Shown here one piece after another: positions 1-10,080 of a stretch of 64,000 nt of DNA. The notes beneath the pieces were generated by a model. That model was not told the origin of the DNA. It saw nothing but the letters and a program-made list of their open reading frames with translations, and ran no database searches. The position numbers and the translations under genes are program-made. Position 1 is the first letter of the stretch; each line of letters opens with the position of its first letter. The DNA lies in assembly GCF_000972845.2 (NCBI RefSeq), contig NC_040021.1, positions 3,907,382 through 3,971,381 of the forward strand, in the 5' to 3' direction. Source of the stretch: Larimichthys crocea (Eukaryota; Chordata; Actinopteri; Sciaenidae).

Positions 1-384
1 TCACGTTAAGGTCGCAATTTCACATATCGTAGATGTGTTACTACTGAGTGATTTGAATCAGAGCACCAAGTGTCTTTCAATAGCTTTGTACGTCCAACAG
101 ACGCCCTCAATGCATTGAGCTTTGTTTATTACGTACAGCTCGGTAAACATGGACTCTCGTCCACTACGCGGCCTCCGGATCAGACAACAGTTTCAGTCAG
201 ATGTCGTTACAGGAAGTCATTCCTACCAACTGCCATAACTCTGTATGATGACTCGGCTCTGCGCAGAGAGGAGACTCACTCTGCAACAGCTGATTTCATA
301 ACAGCGCTCTGTCACAAGTTATTGCACAAGTGTCCATATGTATATTTTCATGTGTATATTTTTTTTAGAGGTAGAACCACATGT

Positions 385-431
<47 letters not shown>

Positions 432-855
432 GGGTTATGCCTAGTCAGGCACGGTATTGGTTGAAGATGCAGTCACATCTTCCTTCACTGAAATCTGTCT
501 GTCTGTTTGTCTCTGTCTCTCTCACATGTCTCATCAATGCATGTTACTAACTAAACTTCTTCCCCGGAGTTTCTGTGCTCTCTCATCCAGCAGGTTCTCG
601 TGGATCGTGGGTGCTGCATGACGTCCACTACACATATTACTACTGTCATTATTGCTACCATATCTCCATCACAGTTTATAGTTAGTTGATGATTTGCTGC
701 TGCTGTTTTCCTTTGGGGATTAATAAAGTCATCCATCCATCTATCTATCACAGGGCTACCAGTGTTCCTGATAAACTGATAACTATATGTATGATAGATG
801 TAAGTTATGAGCATAACTAAAACTAGAAATCTTTATATTCCGTCAGCATCCATAC
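1..855 (-). other. ints7 intron 2 (partial), no coding exon seen
   Basis: This stretch is the start of ints7 intron 2, read on the minus strand. I found no further ints7 exon here. It holds a TTTC microsatellite (383-431). At about 700-750 there is an 'attaataaagt' tail followed by CATC/TATC repeats, which resembles the 3' end of an L2-like LINE. Nothing else is recognisable. Confidence 0.6.
383..431. repeat. (TTTC)n microsatellite
   Basis: About twelve near-perfect tandem copies of the tetranucleotide TTTC lie inside ints7 intron 2. Open reading frames across it give Phe-Leu-Ser repeats and are not genes. Confidence 0.95.
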
Positions 856-2638
856 CCGAGTCTGAAGATGTCTGCCAGCTTCAGGAAGGCGGAGTTGATG
901 AGGATGGGGAACGGATACTTCTGGAAGAGTTTGGGGAAGAGAACCACGGCCTCACACTGCTCGCCCAGCTTCACCGACCGCAGGCCTGCAGACAGAGGTC
1001 ACCACAAACAGTCAGTAACACTGAGGAGGTCACCACAAACAGTCAGTAACACTGAGGAGGTCACCACGAACAGTCAGTAACAACAAACAGTCAGTAACAC
1101 TGAGGAGGTCACCACAAACAGCCAGTAAATCTGAGAAGGTGACAACAGTCAGTAACACTGAGAAGATGACAACAACAAACTGAAACAGTCAGTAACACTG
1201 AGAGGACAACAACAAACTGAAACAGTCAGTAACACTGAGAGGACAACAACAAACTGAAACAGTCAGTAACACTGAGAAGATGACAACAAACAGTCAGTAA
1301 CACTGAGAAGATGACAACAACAAACTGAAACAGTCAGTAACACTGAGGAGGTGACAACAACAGACTGAAACAGTCAGTAAATCTGAGGAGGTAACAACAA
1401 ACTGAAACAGTCAGTAACACTGAGGAGGTGACAACAACAGACTGAAACAGTCAGTAAATCTGAGGAGGTAACAACAGACTGAAACAGTCAGTAACAACAA
1501 ACTGAAACAGTCAGTAACAACAAACTGAAACAGTCAGTAACAACAAACTGAAANNNNNNNNNNAATCTGAGGAGGTCACAACAAACAGTCAGTAACACTG
1601 AGGAGGTCACCACAAACAGTCAGTAACACTGAGGAGGTCACCACAAACAGTCAGTAAATCTGAGGAGGTCACCACAAACAGTCAGTAACACTGAGGAGGT
1701 CACCACAAACAGTCAGTAACACTGAGGAGGTCACCACAAACAGTCAGTAAATCTGAGGAGGTCACCACAAACAGTCAGTAACACTGAGGAGGTGACAACA
1801 AACAGTCAGTAAATCTCAGGAGGTGACCACAAACAGTCAGTAACACTGAGGAGGTCACAACAAACAGTCAGTAACACTGAGGAGGTCACCACAAACAGTC
1901 AGTAAATCTGAGGAGGTCACCACAAACAGTCAGTAAATCTGAGGAGGTGACAACAAACAGTCAGTTAATCTGAGGAGGTCACAACAAACAGTCAGTAACA
2001 CTGAGGAGGTCACCACAAACAGTCAGTAACACTGAGGAGGTCACCACAAACAGTCAGTTAATCTGAGGAGGTCACAACAAACAGTCAGTAACCCTGAGGA
2101 GGTCACCACAAACAGTCAGTAACACGGAGGAGGTGAAAACAAACTGAAACAGTCAGTAAATCTGAGAAGGTGACAACAAACTGAAACAGTCAGTAACAAC
2201 AAATTGAAACAGTCAGTAACACTGAGAGGACAACAACAAACTGAAACAGTCAGTAACACTGAGAAGGTGACAACAAACTGAAACAGTCAGTAACACTGAG
2301 AAGGTGACAACAACAAACTGAAACAGTCAGTAAATCTGAGAGGACAACAACAAACTGAAACAGTCAGTAACACTGAGAAGACAACAAACAGAAACAGTCA
2401 GTAACAACAGACTGAAACAGTCAGTAACAACAAACTGAAACAGTCAGTAACAACAGACTGAAACAGTCAGTAACAACAAACTGAAACAGTCAGTAACAAC
2501 ACATCACACTGCATGCTAAGGCGTTAGCCGCCGAGCTAACGCACCTTTGTCCAGCTCCATGAGCGCGGAGTTCGCGTCCAGCTCCTGTTCGCCATAACAA
2601 GCCTCGGACAGGAAGGAGCGAGCGGTGGAAAGCGACAT
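856..2638 (-). CDS. ints7: ints7, Integrator complex subunit 7 (first two coding exons, partial)
   Basis: INTS7 is a structural subunit of the nuclear Integrator complex, which binds RNA polymerase II and cleaves snRNA and other nascent transcripts. Two coding exons are visible on the minus strand: exon 1 at 2638-2545 (31 codons plus 1 base) and exon 2 at 985-856 (130 bases). Exon 1 reads MSLSTARSFLSEACYGEQEL and continues DANSALMELDK. Exon 2 reads GLRSVKLGEQCEAVVLFPKL and continues through FQKYPFPILINSAFLKLADIF. Both match the human INTS7 N-terminus nearly residue for residue. The exon 1 donor (GTGCG) and exon 2 acceptor (TGCAG) are canonical and keep the frame. The next exon lies beyond the left edge, so the gene is truncated only by the window. 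It is divergent to dtl, with 971 bases between the two start codons. Intron 1 (986-2544) is almost entirely minisatellite. Confidence 0.93.
996..2500. repeat. ~31-bp minisatellite filling ints7 intron 1
   Basis: Roughly 45-50 tandem units share the core ACAGTCAGTAACACTGAGG. Main variants are 'ggaggtcaccacaa' units of about 31 bp, and shorter units containing 'aacaacaaactga' or 'gagaaggtgacaac'. The array runs from 10 bases outside the exon 2 acceptor to about 45 bases from the exon 1 donor, so nearly the whole intron is repeat. It is interrupted by an N gap, so the true copy number is unknown. On the ints7 sense strand each unit reads like a branch point followed by an acceptor (see findings). 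Confidence 0.95.
1554..1563. other. assembly gap (10 N)
   Basis: Ten consecutive N bases lie inside the minisatellite. The round length suggests a placeholder gap of unknown true size, as expected where short reads fail in a tandem array. Confidence 0.97.
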
Positions 2639-2891
2639 TCCTGCTCAGTTTGATTTATTTCACACATGAAACACACTGACAGCAGACACGAGCTGTTAGC
2701 ATCGGTACGAGCGGAGGATTCAAGACGCGCCACACCGGAAGATAAAGAACACCACGTCCGGTTTACAGTCTCGGTTTTCACAATAAAAGCTCCTTGACGC
2801 TTCATTCATTACTATTTTCTTTCCATTTAATTTAAAGCAGTTACAAAATATATGAGTACTTGAGTAACAATTTGAGGTACTTGTACTTTAC

Positions 2892-2973
2892 CTGAGTAAT
2901 TCCATTTTATGCTACATTACATGACAAATAGACTGAGTAATTCCATTTTATGCTACATTACATGACAAATAGA
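2892..2973. repeat. exact 41-bp tandem duplication
   Basis: Two identical 41-base copies (2892-2932 and 2933-2973) stand head to tail, starting CTGAGTAATTCC. The match stops exactly at the unit boundaries. The sequence just before and within it resembles the 'acttgtacttt..gagtaa' ends of fish hAT elements. It is one of five such 41/42-bp duplications in the window. Confidence 0.95.
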
Positions 2974-3185
2974 TTGATAGATAGATAGATGGTAATAGTA
3001 CTGATGATTTAATGGTAGTGTTATTGTCAATAACAGCATATAATAATAATAATAACAGTATATAACAACAATAATAATAATATTATTATTAAATAATATA
3101 TAATATAGAGATACACATAGAAATGTTGTTGTAATAACGTACTATAAGAAAAAAAACATTATTATTTCAGGTTTTTAGGGTAGTT

Positions 3186-3396
3186 TATTTTGAAAGGACG
3201 CATATTTTTTATTATTATTATTTTTTATTTTATTTTTTATCTTATATTTTTTTATTTATATTGTTTATTTTGAAAGGGCGCGTATTTTTTATTTTTATTA
3301 ATATTATTTTATTTTTATCTTATATATCTTATTTTTTATCTTCTTTTATTATTATTTTATTTTTTAATTTTTTTTATTTTGAAAGGACGCGTATTT
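3186..3396 (+). promoter_or_regulatory. three copies of a CHR-like GAAAGGRCGCR motif upstream of dtl
   Basis: The 22-base motif TATTTTGAAAGG followed by RCGCRTATTT occurs at 3186-3207, 3266-3287 and 3375-3396, separated by AT-rich filler. Each copy contains TTTGAA, the consensus of the cell-cycle homology region (CHR) bound by the MuvB/DREAM complex, followed by a CGCR core. The last copy is 214 bases from the dtl start codon. The motif copies are seen directly. Their role in cell-cycle control is inferred. Confidence 0.4.
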
Positions 3397-3609
3397 GCGG
3401 CACAAAGAAACCGGATGTGGAGCCTTCCTGTGCGGGAAGTGTCTCAGCCAATAGGATCGCGTATCGCAGGTTTAGCGGGTGATTCGGTCACAGTGTTCAG
3501 AGATCTGTTCGCGGGAAACAAGAGCAGAAGCAGCACGGGGCCACAGATCTGATCAAATACTTTACAGTTCTACAGAATATTCCAGATCGGGTCGTACCGG
3601 AGCGTCGCG

Positions 3610-6600
3610 ATGCTTTTCCGCTCCATCGTTGACAGAGCCGCGGGCAGACGGAGGCAGACCGGTGAGAAAATCGGTGTTTTTGCAGATTTGGGGTCTTTTC
3701 GGTTACCGGATGTGCTTTTGGGGGGTTATTGTGCTATCGACAAAGCTCGTGGAAAACTTCAGCGAGCTCGGAAATATTGTTTTATTTCTGTTTAAACCAC
3801 CGACACGCGCAGTTTACAGCTGGATCTCTGGTCGCGAGACATTTCTGTTGTCATGGCAGTTTAACTTAACGTTCTGTGGACGTTATCTTAACGTTTTTTT
3901 ACGTAACGTGGCGTGTTTACTTAGAAATAAGTAAATAATAAATAAATATTTAGTCAAACTCGTCATAAAGAACTTATTCAAGGACTGACTGAAGTAATTA
4001 TCATCCTATTAATGTTTTAAAAATTATATTTAATAAGAAAGTTTGACTATTTTGGTGAAATAATAATGTGTTCTACTATTATTATGTATTATATTATATA
4101 TATCTATATATTATAGATATATATATATAATATATATATCTATATATATATATTATATAATATATAATATATCTGAGTGGACTCTTAAAAGGCTCAGTGT
4201 GTGATCTATTGACACATGTTTACATTAGTGTATATAGGGGTCCGCCTACAGGGGGTCAACCATGTTTCTACAGCAGCCCAGAAGGGACAAACCAAACTGC
4301 ATATGAGATTTTGTGGTTTTTTTTGTTTGTTTGTTTGTTTTAACAAATTCTACCGCCGCTGTAGTTTCTCCTGCATGCTCGAAACAAGAAGTGAGGTGAG
4401 GGGTATTCAGTCGGTTGCATTTTTGAAACTTGCCACCACTAGATGCTACACACTGGACCATTTTTAATAATAATAACAACACATTTTATTTCATATGCGT
4501 CTTTCTGTCACCCAAGGACACCGTGCAATAAACAAGAGTAGACAACAAATAACAGCTACGAACCAGGATGGCAGTGGTATGAGGAGTAAGGGAGGGACGG
4601 AGTAGGTTGATGTTGCGTAGGTGGAAATAGGCGGACCGGGGGGTGTTGTTGATGTGAGACTGAAAAGAGAGTGTGCTGTAGAGGATGACACCCAGACTCT
4701 TAACCTGTGGAGAGGGGGAGATGGAGCAATCTGAGGACGTCACCTTGGAGTTTGGGAAACCACGACCAACAGTTTCCACCAATTTTATGGACCAAATGGG
4801 CGATCGACAGATGAATGGATCATGAAAATACTCGCTAACAGACGCAGCCCCTACACTGATGTAGTAGAATATATACCTCTGAATACAGTGGAGTGAAATC
4901 ATCCAGTTGAAACACTCTCTTCTTTTGAGTCTGACTTTGCTTTCCTCTCTGATCTCCCTCCAGCCCGTCCCGCAGATCCCTACCCTCTCAGCTCTCTGCT
5001 GGACGGATACCAGTGTGCCCGACATGACGAGCACATCTCCTACGGCAACCTGGGGGACTCCGTGCCGCCGTTTGGATTGGCTTTCTCTTCAGGTAAGCCA
5101 TCTCTTTTTACAGCATGTATGCCACATGATCGTCAGAGGAAACACAACACAGACAGGAGCTAAACTGGCGTGTCTTCTCCTCTCTCGTTCCTCTTCAGCC
5201 GGGGACATGCAGCACGTCCTTGCAGCGGCAAATGAAGAGGGCATTGTTCGGATCTACAACACAGAGAGCCGCGAAAAGCCGCTTCTTAAAGGTATGTGTA
5301 GGAGAGAAAGCCTTTTTTTCCCCACAATAGTTCTGTCTGTCATCAGGATGTATTAGTTTCTAATGGTATGTGCTTGTTCGCAGAGTGGCTGGCTCATGAG
5401 AATGCTGTCTTTGACATAGCCTGGGTACCGGGGGAGCCTCACATAGTAAGTAACATCTTCTAAATACTATATAGACTTACTATTGTATTCATCTAACATT
5501 TGCTCCATACACAGATATTTCTACTCACGCTTTAACTCATTTTCTTACTAATAAATGTCATTATTATTATTCACCCTCAGGTGACTGCTGCCGGGGATCA
5601 GATGGCCAGGCTGTGGGATGTGAAGTCGGGGGAGATGTTGGGCAGCTTCAAGGGTCACCTCTGCAGCCTCAAGTCTGTCGCATTCGCGCCGCAGGAGAAA
5701 GGTAAACTATGTGCTGAACAAATGCTGCACTGCTGAGGGATATTTAGGTTCACACAAACCCTCACCTGTATTAAACACTAATAGATACATCAGAAAAGGG
5801 GGGAAAAAATCAAATTTATTTCAGTATTTAATGTAAATAAGTGAATGCATGCCGAGGAGAAATCGTTAATCTAATATCTTTTGATTTAACGGTCACATTA
5901 TTGATGTTCTGCCTTCTTTTAAACAGCTGTGTTCTGTACTGGAGCCAGAGATGGAAATATTATGGTATGGGACACCAGGTGCAGCAAAAAAGGTATCAGT
6001 TAGATATTTCTATATAGATATTTAGTGTTTTTATCAGACCCAGTGATTTCAGAAATGTTTATAATTATATTCTTGTATTTGTCGTCCTCTCAGATGGATT
6101 CTACCGTCAGGTGAAACAGATCAGCGGCGCTCACAACAAAGCAGAAACGAACCCCCCGAGCAAAACAAAGAGGAGGCGGGGCAGCACGCGGGGCATGGCT
6201 CCCAGCGTGGTGAGTTTCTGCAACAGCTCCCCCTCCTTTAATGAAAGTATCACTGCGCATAAGAAATAAAGAGGCTCATCTTTGAGTGCTTTGTCTGTCT
6301 TGCAGGACACCCAACAGAGCGTCACGGTGGTTTTGTTTCAGGATCAGCACACCCTCATCTCATCCGGCGCCGTTGACGGGTAAGAAAGCGCCGGTGCTTT
6401 GTTCTAATGTTCTAAAAAGCCAGCGTAGAGAGACTTTTAATGGTTCTGTTTCATTTGTCTTAACCAGAGTGATCAAGATGTGGGATCTGAGGAAGAACTA
6501 CACCGCACACCACCACGATCCCGTCCCGCTGCAGACGTACCCGTACCCGGGTTCTTGCATGCGCATGCGACTGGGTACGTACCCGTACCCGGGTTCTTGC

Positions 6601-9600
6601 ATGCGCATGCGACTGGGTCAGTGTCGCACAATGCTGAGCGTCGTGTTCATCCCCGAAATATGCAAACGACCGACATGAGCTGACTTGTTGTTTTTGCATG
6701 TGTTGCAGGTTATTCCGGTCTGGTTCTCGACTCCAGCAGATCTAACGTCATGTGTAACTGCACCGATGATAACATCTACATGTTCAATGTCAGCGGAGTA
6801 AAAACGACCCCAGGTAAACAAAGAAGTCCCAACACTGGATGCATGACCTATAATAATTATGTTAGACAATGATTAGTATCTTGATTCGTAGGGGCGGTGG
6901 TTGCTCAGTTTGTAGGGACCAAAGTATGGAGGGTAGACTGGTAGCTGGAGAGGTGCCAGTGCATCTCCTGGACACCGCCGAGGTGCCAGTCAGAGAAAGC
7001 TGAAGGTGCTGGCTTAAAAAGTAGCAAGATATTCATGAGAATCCAGGTGAAACAGGACCGACTAAAAGTCAAAGTCACCCTGGGAAAGTAAAATGATTGG
7101 ATGATATAGTCAAAGTCACCCTGGGAAAGTAAAATGATTGGATGATATTAAAACATGTTGAGAAGGTGTTTGATTGGGCACCATGAAGGGACATGGTGCC
7201 TTGTCGTTTGGAGTCAAAATTCAGTTCTTGTCGTGATGAGACGAGAAGTTTTTCTGAATTCTGAACAAAGTGTTTGCAGAGGTGCAGGATACATTGTGTG
7301 TCTGTGCCTCAGTGGACGAGTGATTCATTGCCGCTGCGCATCACTAGATGGAGCTGCAAACTTTTTTTTTTCTGTTTTAGACGAAGGTTTGACAGAGGAA
7401 AATGTAGACATGGAGATGTGTTTATACAAGCATATTGTAATATCTTTAAAAGCTTTCATGTGTCATCCTGAGGGATGTGAACTGCTGGTTAATACCCACA
7501 CATGAGACACAAAAGTTGAGTGAACTTGTAGTCTTCAACGCTCTCATGTCACCTGTTTGTATTATTCTATTTCAGACGGTCTTAGTTAGTGATTTTTAAT
7601 ATTTGAATGTTGGTTTTGCTCCACAGTGGCGGTTTTCAGTGGCCACCAGAACTCCTCGTTTTACGTGAAATCCACGATCAGCCCGGACGACCAGTTCTTG
7701 GCCAGCGGCTCGAGCGACAATCACACGTACATCTGGAAGGTACGCTTTATATTTGAATCCGACATTTATCATAAATTTATTTTGCGTTTGGGATGTTTTT
7801 AAACCCAGTCTTACATTTCAGATCTCTGATCCTCAACGTCCTCCCATGACGCTCCAAGGCCACAGCGAGGAAGTGACGTCTGTCGCGTGGTGCCCGACGG
7901 ATTTCACGAAGGTGAGGCGGCAAACCTTCATGTTTCTTAGTGTGGTTTGAGTCTTTCAAAGACTCTTTGAGTCACCGAGAGATGTACAGCCAGTCACAGC
8001 TACGATGGTCTCCATCCGTGTAATCCTCGCTGCTCTGTTGGCAGATCGCTTCCTGCTCTGATGACCACACGGTACGGGTCTGGAGGCTTCGTCGGGAAAT
8101 GGATGGAGTGCAATCTTCAGTGGGACAGGCCAACCTTGTGGGCTGGGCACGTCCTAAATCTCCCTCAAGTATGTATAACAGCTGCCGTTAACAGACTTGT
8201 AACAATACATATGTAAACATACCTGCCTTACTTTTCTTCTGCTTTTGTTAAGGACTTCCAATCAAACCCGAAACAACCCCGGCCAAGTCGCAGAGGACCG
8301 AGAGTATTGGTGGCATGGCGTCACCCCAGCTCGCTGCCTGTGCCCCCAGTGGAGCCGCCCTGCCTCTTCCCTCCAGCACCACCTCACCCGTCCCCTCTCA
8401 GGACGCCAAGGCCTCCACCGCCGCCATCCGCCAGAGGACGCCGTCTTCAACCATCAAACAGTGGTTATCCCCAAGCCGCGGATCTCCCAGCCAGGCCAGC
8501 CATCCGCTCCGCAGGGTGCTGAGCCCGTGTCCGCAGAGCCCGAAGAGCGGCGCTCCCTCTCCCACGGAACGACGGGCCAAACGCAGGCTGGAGACGGGCG
8601 ACGGCGCGTCGGCCAGCTGCGAGAGGGCAGAGAAGTGTGACTGCGTTACTGAACTCTACCCGGAGGCCAAGAGAAGCCGGGGCCTGTCTGCTGGAATCTG
8701 CTGCTCCGCTCAGGACAGCCGGGAACAAACAGACTGTCGGGTGGAGGACAACAAGCAGGCCTCATCCAAACAGACTGGCAAAGAGAACTGCTCTCCCAGA
8801 CCCATTGACTGGCTGTCAGTGATGGGCCAAAAGATGAGGAAAGATCAAGGAAGCCCCAGAAGCCCCAGAAGCCCGAGAAGCCCCAGCGTCTCTAAGAAAC
8901 AAGAAGGCAAGACGCCAGCTTCACCAGTAAGTTTTATTAGTATTAGTGCTTCCCTAACATGTCTTACTGTGTGGCGTTGCTTTCTTGCTGAGAGTGCGAT
9001 CAACACTGCTCTCAGTAATGACTGCTGGTCAGGTTAGCCTCCTGAAGGCTGGGCGGTTAAGGCGGACGCCACGTAACTGGTTCGATTCCGGCCCGGGGAG
9101 AATCTCTTGCATTCCTGTCTGCCTCTTGTCCACCATTTAATAAAGACAAAAATGCGCCGCAGAGTGGTGCAGTGGTTAACACTGGAACACTGGTTTGAAC
9201 CTCGGCTGGCTTCCTCCCACAGTCCATGCACATAACAGGTTAATTGGTGATTCTTTTAAAACGGGTTGCAAAATGGAAACTTTCCATGGGAATTAATGGG
9301 AATAGATCGTGAATTGAAGGTTGTCCCTTAACAGATAAATATAGTTGGGGAAAATATATATTTTAGCATAATCTCTCTGACTAAAACAACCAGATTTCAT
9401 TTCAAATACACTTGAATATCTGCTATTCCTCAACCCCATGCACAAAGCACACTGCTTACTACAGAGGCCATGATGCTAAATTCTCATTATAATTTATCAT
9501 GATGCTAAATTACCCCCAATTTCCATTGAAAATCCCCTATTAATCCCCATTAATTTCCATAATTCCCATGGAAATTTACCGGATTTTTTTTTGCCCCTTT

Positions 9601-10080
9601 GCAACCCTACTTTTAATTGCTCATAATTACCCCGTGAAGAACTGCAGACTTGTGGACCAATCCAGTCTCGATGGTCTTTCTTTTTTAAGACGACTGCACA
9701 ATTCCAGATGCGTCTAACTCGTGTAGAATAATTCGAGGGACACAAAAATATTTGTCGTTTCTTTCGGCCGTGCATCGTTATCAACGCCTTCTTACCTGGA
9801 ATGTCGACCGTCTAGAAATTCGAGCTTGACCTCTCATCGTATCTTTATTGAAAGTCACTGGAAAAGAATAATCGCGTTACAACAGAAGCACGCAGGCACG
9901 TTATTGCGTGTTAACTGAGGTCCGTCCCTCCTTATCAGTGCTAATGTTTACGTGCATGCCTGGCTGTCTAGATGAATACTGCAGCTGACGTGTTTTTTAT
10001 TTCTTATTTTTCAGACTGTCCGCTCGCCACAAACCATGAAGAAGATCTCCACGTATTTCACGAGAAGGCCTCTGGAGTGA
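3610..10080 (+). CDS. dtl: dtl (Cdt2, denticleless), substrate receptor of CRL4 ubiquitin ligase
   Basis: DTL/Cdt2 recruits PCNA-bound substrates (Cdt1, p21, Set8) to the nuclear CUL4-DDB1 ligase. Coding exons: 3610-3661, 4964-5092, 5199-5291, 5384-5445, 5581-5701, 5927-5992, 6094-6209, 6306-6379, 6468-6574, 6709-6813, 7627-7739, 7822-7911, 8045-8168, 8253-8926, 10015-10080. All have GT-AG borders and join in frame to 663 codons (human 730). The N-terminal ~415 residues are WD40 repeats. Two WDxR DDB1-docking motifs are present, WDTR (167-170) and WDLR (243-246). The C-terminal half is low in complexity and Ser-Pro rich ([11 protein letters not shown], likely CDK sites). The last exon carries a PIP-box-like MKKISTYF (650-657), as in human Cdt2, for PCNA binding. 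Exon 9 has a duplicated donor (6535-6618), so a 677-residue form is possible. The ATG at 3610 gives the conserved MLF start. Confidence 0.95.
4085..4173. repeat. (TA)n microsatellite in dtl intron 1
   Basis: Nearly 90 bases of alternating TA with scattered TC/GA interruptions are largely self-complementary. They lie in dtl intron 1, between coding exons 1 and 2. Confidence 0.9.
4211..4460 (+). repeat. dispersed repeat, family also at 11759-11929
   Basis: The block starts 'gacacatgtttacattagtgta' and ends 'ctacacactggacc'. It shares with 11759-11929 the internal 'gaggggtattcagtcggttg' and 'ccgctgtagtttct' segments. The two copies differ by insertions and deletions, so they are old. It looks like a non-autonomous transposon, but I cannot name the family. 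Confidence 0.6.
4465..4765 (-). mobile_element. L2-like LINE reverse-transcriptase 3' fragment
   Basis: The minus-strand translation contains [20 protein letters not shown] and, after it, [21 protein letters not shown]. This is the C-terminal reverse-transcriptase signature of L2/CR1-type LINEs, which are common in fish. The end, 'gaaataaaatgtgttgttattatta', resembles a LINE 3' tail. It is truncated at the 5' end and sits in dtl intron 1, so it is a dead relic. Confidence 0.8.
6535..6618 (+). repeat. exact 42-bp tandem duplication across the dtl exon 9 splice donor
   Basis: Two identical 42-base copies (6535-6576, 6577-6618) cover the last 40 bases of dtl exon 9 and its donor GT. Two donors result: CTGG|GTACGT at 6574/6575 and CTGG|GTCAGT at 6616/6617. 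Both leave the same phase. The first gives the protein colinear with human DTL; the second would insert 14 residues (a second [14 protein letters not shown]). Each copy contains the perfect palindromes ACCCGGGT and GCATGCGCATGC. Confidence 0.95.
6891..7012 (+). mobile_element. tRNA-derived SINE, truncated
   Basis: The sequence GGGGCGGTGGTTGCTCAGTT followed by 'ggaccaaagtatggag' and 'tggtagctggagaggtgccag' matches a common percomorph tRNA-derived SINE. A longer copy lies at 12000-12240. It is in dtl intron 10 and is inactive. Confidence 0.7.
7067..7148. repeat. exact 41-bp tandem duplication in dtl intron 10
   Basis: The 41-base unit beginning AGTCAAAGTCACCCTGGG is repeated exactly once, at 7067-7107 and 7108-7148. 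The match ends at the unit borders. Confidence 0.95.
9030..9155 (+). mobile_element. tRNA-derived SINE (ending AATAAAGACAAAAATGC)
   Basis: A tRNA-like head ('gggcggttaaggcggacgcc', then a B-box-like GGTTCGATTCC) is followed by a C/T-rich body and the typical 3' end 'taaagacaaaaatgc'. This is a widespread fish SINE type. It lies in the last dtl intron. Confidence 0.7.
9156..9258 (+). mobile_element. SINE-like repeat fragment (GTGGTGCAGTGGTTA head)
   Basis: The fragment has 'gtggtgcagtggttaacac' and then 'cttcctcccacagtccatgcac' and 'ggttaattggtga'. These are parts of a very common ray-finned fish repeat. Related copies lie at 34613-34861 (plus) and 25661-25898 (minus). The middle is deleted. 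Confidence 0.7.
9263..9608. mobile_element. GGGTTGCAAA-ended MITE in last dtl intron
   Basis: Inverted ends GGGTTGCAAA (left) and TTTGCAACCC (right) enclose inverted 'ctttccatgggaatt' / 'aattcccatggaaa' segments. The same family is at 17640-18010. It is a non-autonomous DNA element with no coding capacity. Confidence 0.7.

Larger units (their letters stand above)
2639..3609. promoter_or_regulatory. divergent ints7 / dtl promoter region
   Basis: The 971 bases between the two start codons must contain both promoters. On the ints7 side is an ETS-type site ACCGGAAG (2734-2741). On the dtl side are an ETS-like ACCGGATGT (3410-3418), an E2F/ETS-like GCGGGAAGT (3432-3440) and a CCAAT box (3448-3452), all within 200 bases of the dtl start codon. 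ETS/GABP and CCAAT sites are typical of vertebrate bidirectional promoters, and dtl is a known E2F-regulated S-phase gene. The middle (about 2810-3380) is AT-rich low-complexity DNA with fragments resembling hAT element ends and a 41-bp duplication. Transcription start sites are inferred, not seen. Confidence 0.7.

Noticed and set aside
70..444. 124-codon open frame with Phe-Leu-Ser repeats
   Set aside because: The end is the TTTC microsatellite, no conserved domain is visible, and it lies in ints7 intron 2.
985..2510. Tandem array as a CRISPR array
   Set aside because: Units abut or vary gradually with no unique equal-length spacers, no cas genes are present, and the context is a vertebrate intron. 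It is a minisatellite.
8245..8640. 131-codon alternative frame in dtl exon 14
   Set aside because: The frame that joins exons 13 and 15 and matches human DTL is a different one. This is an overlap shadow.
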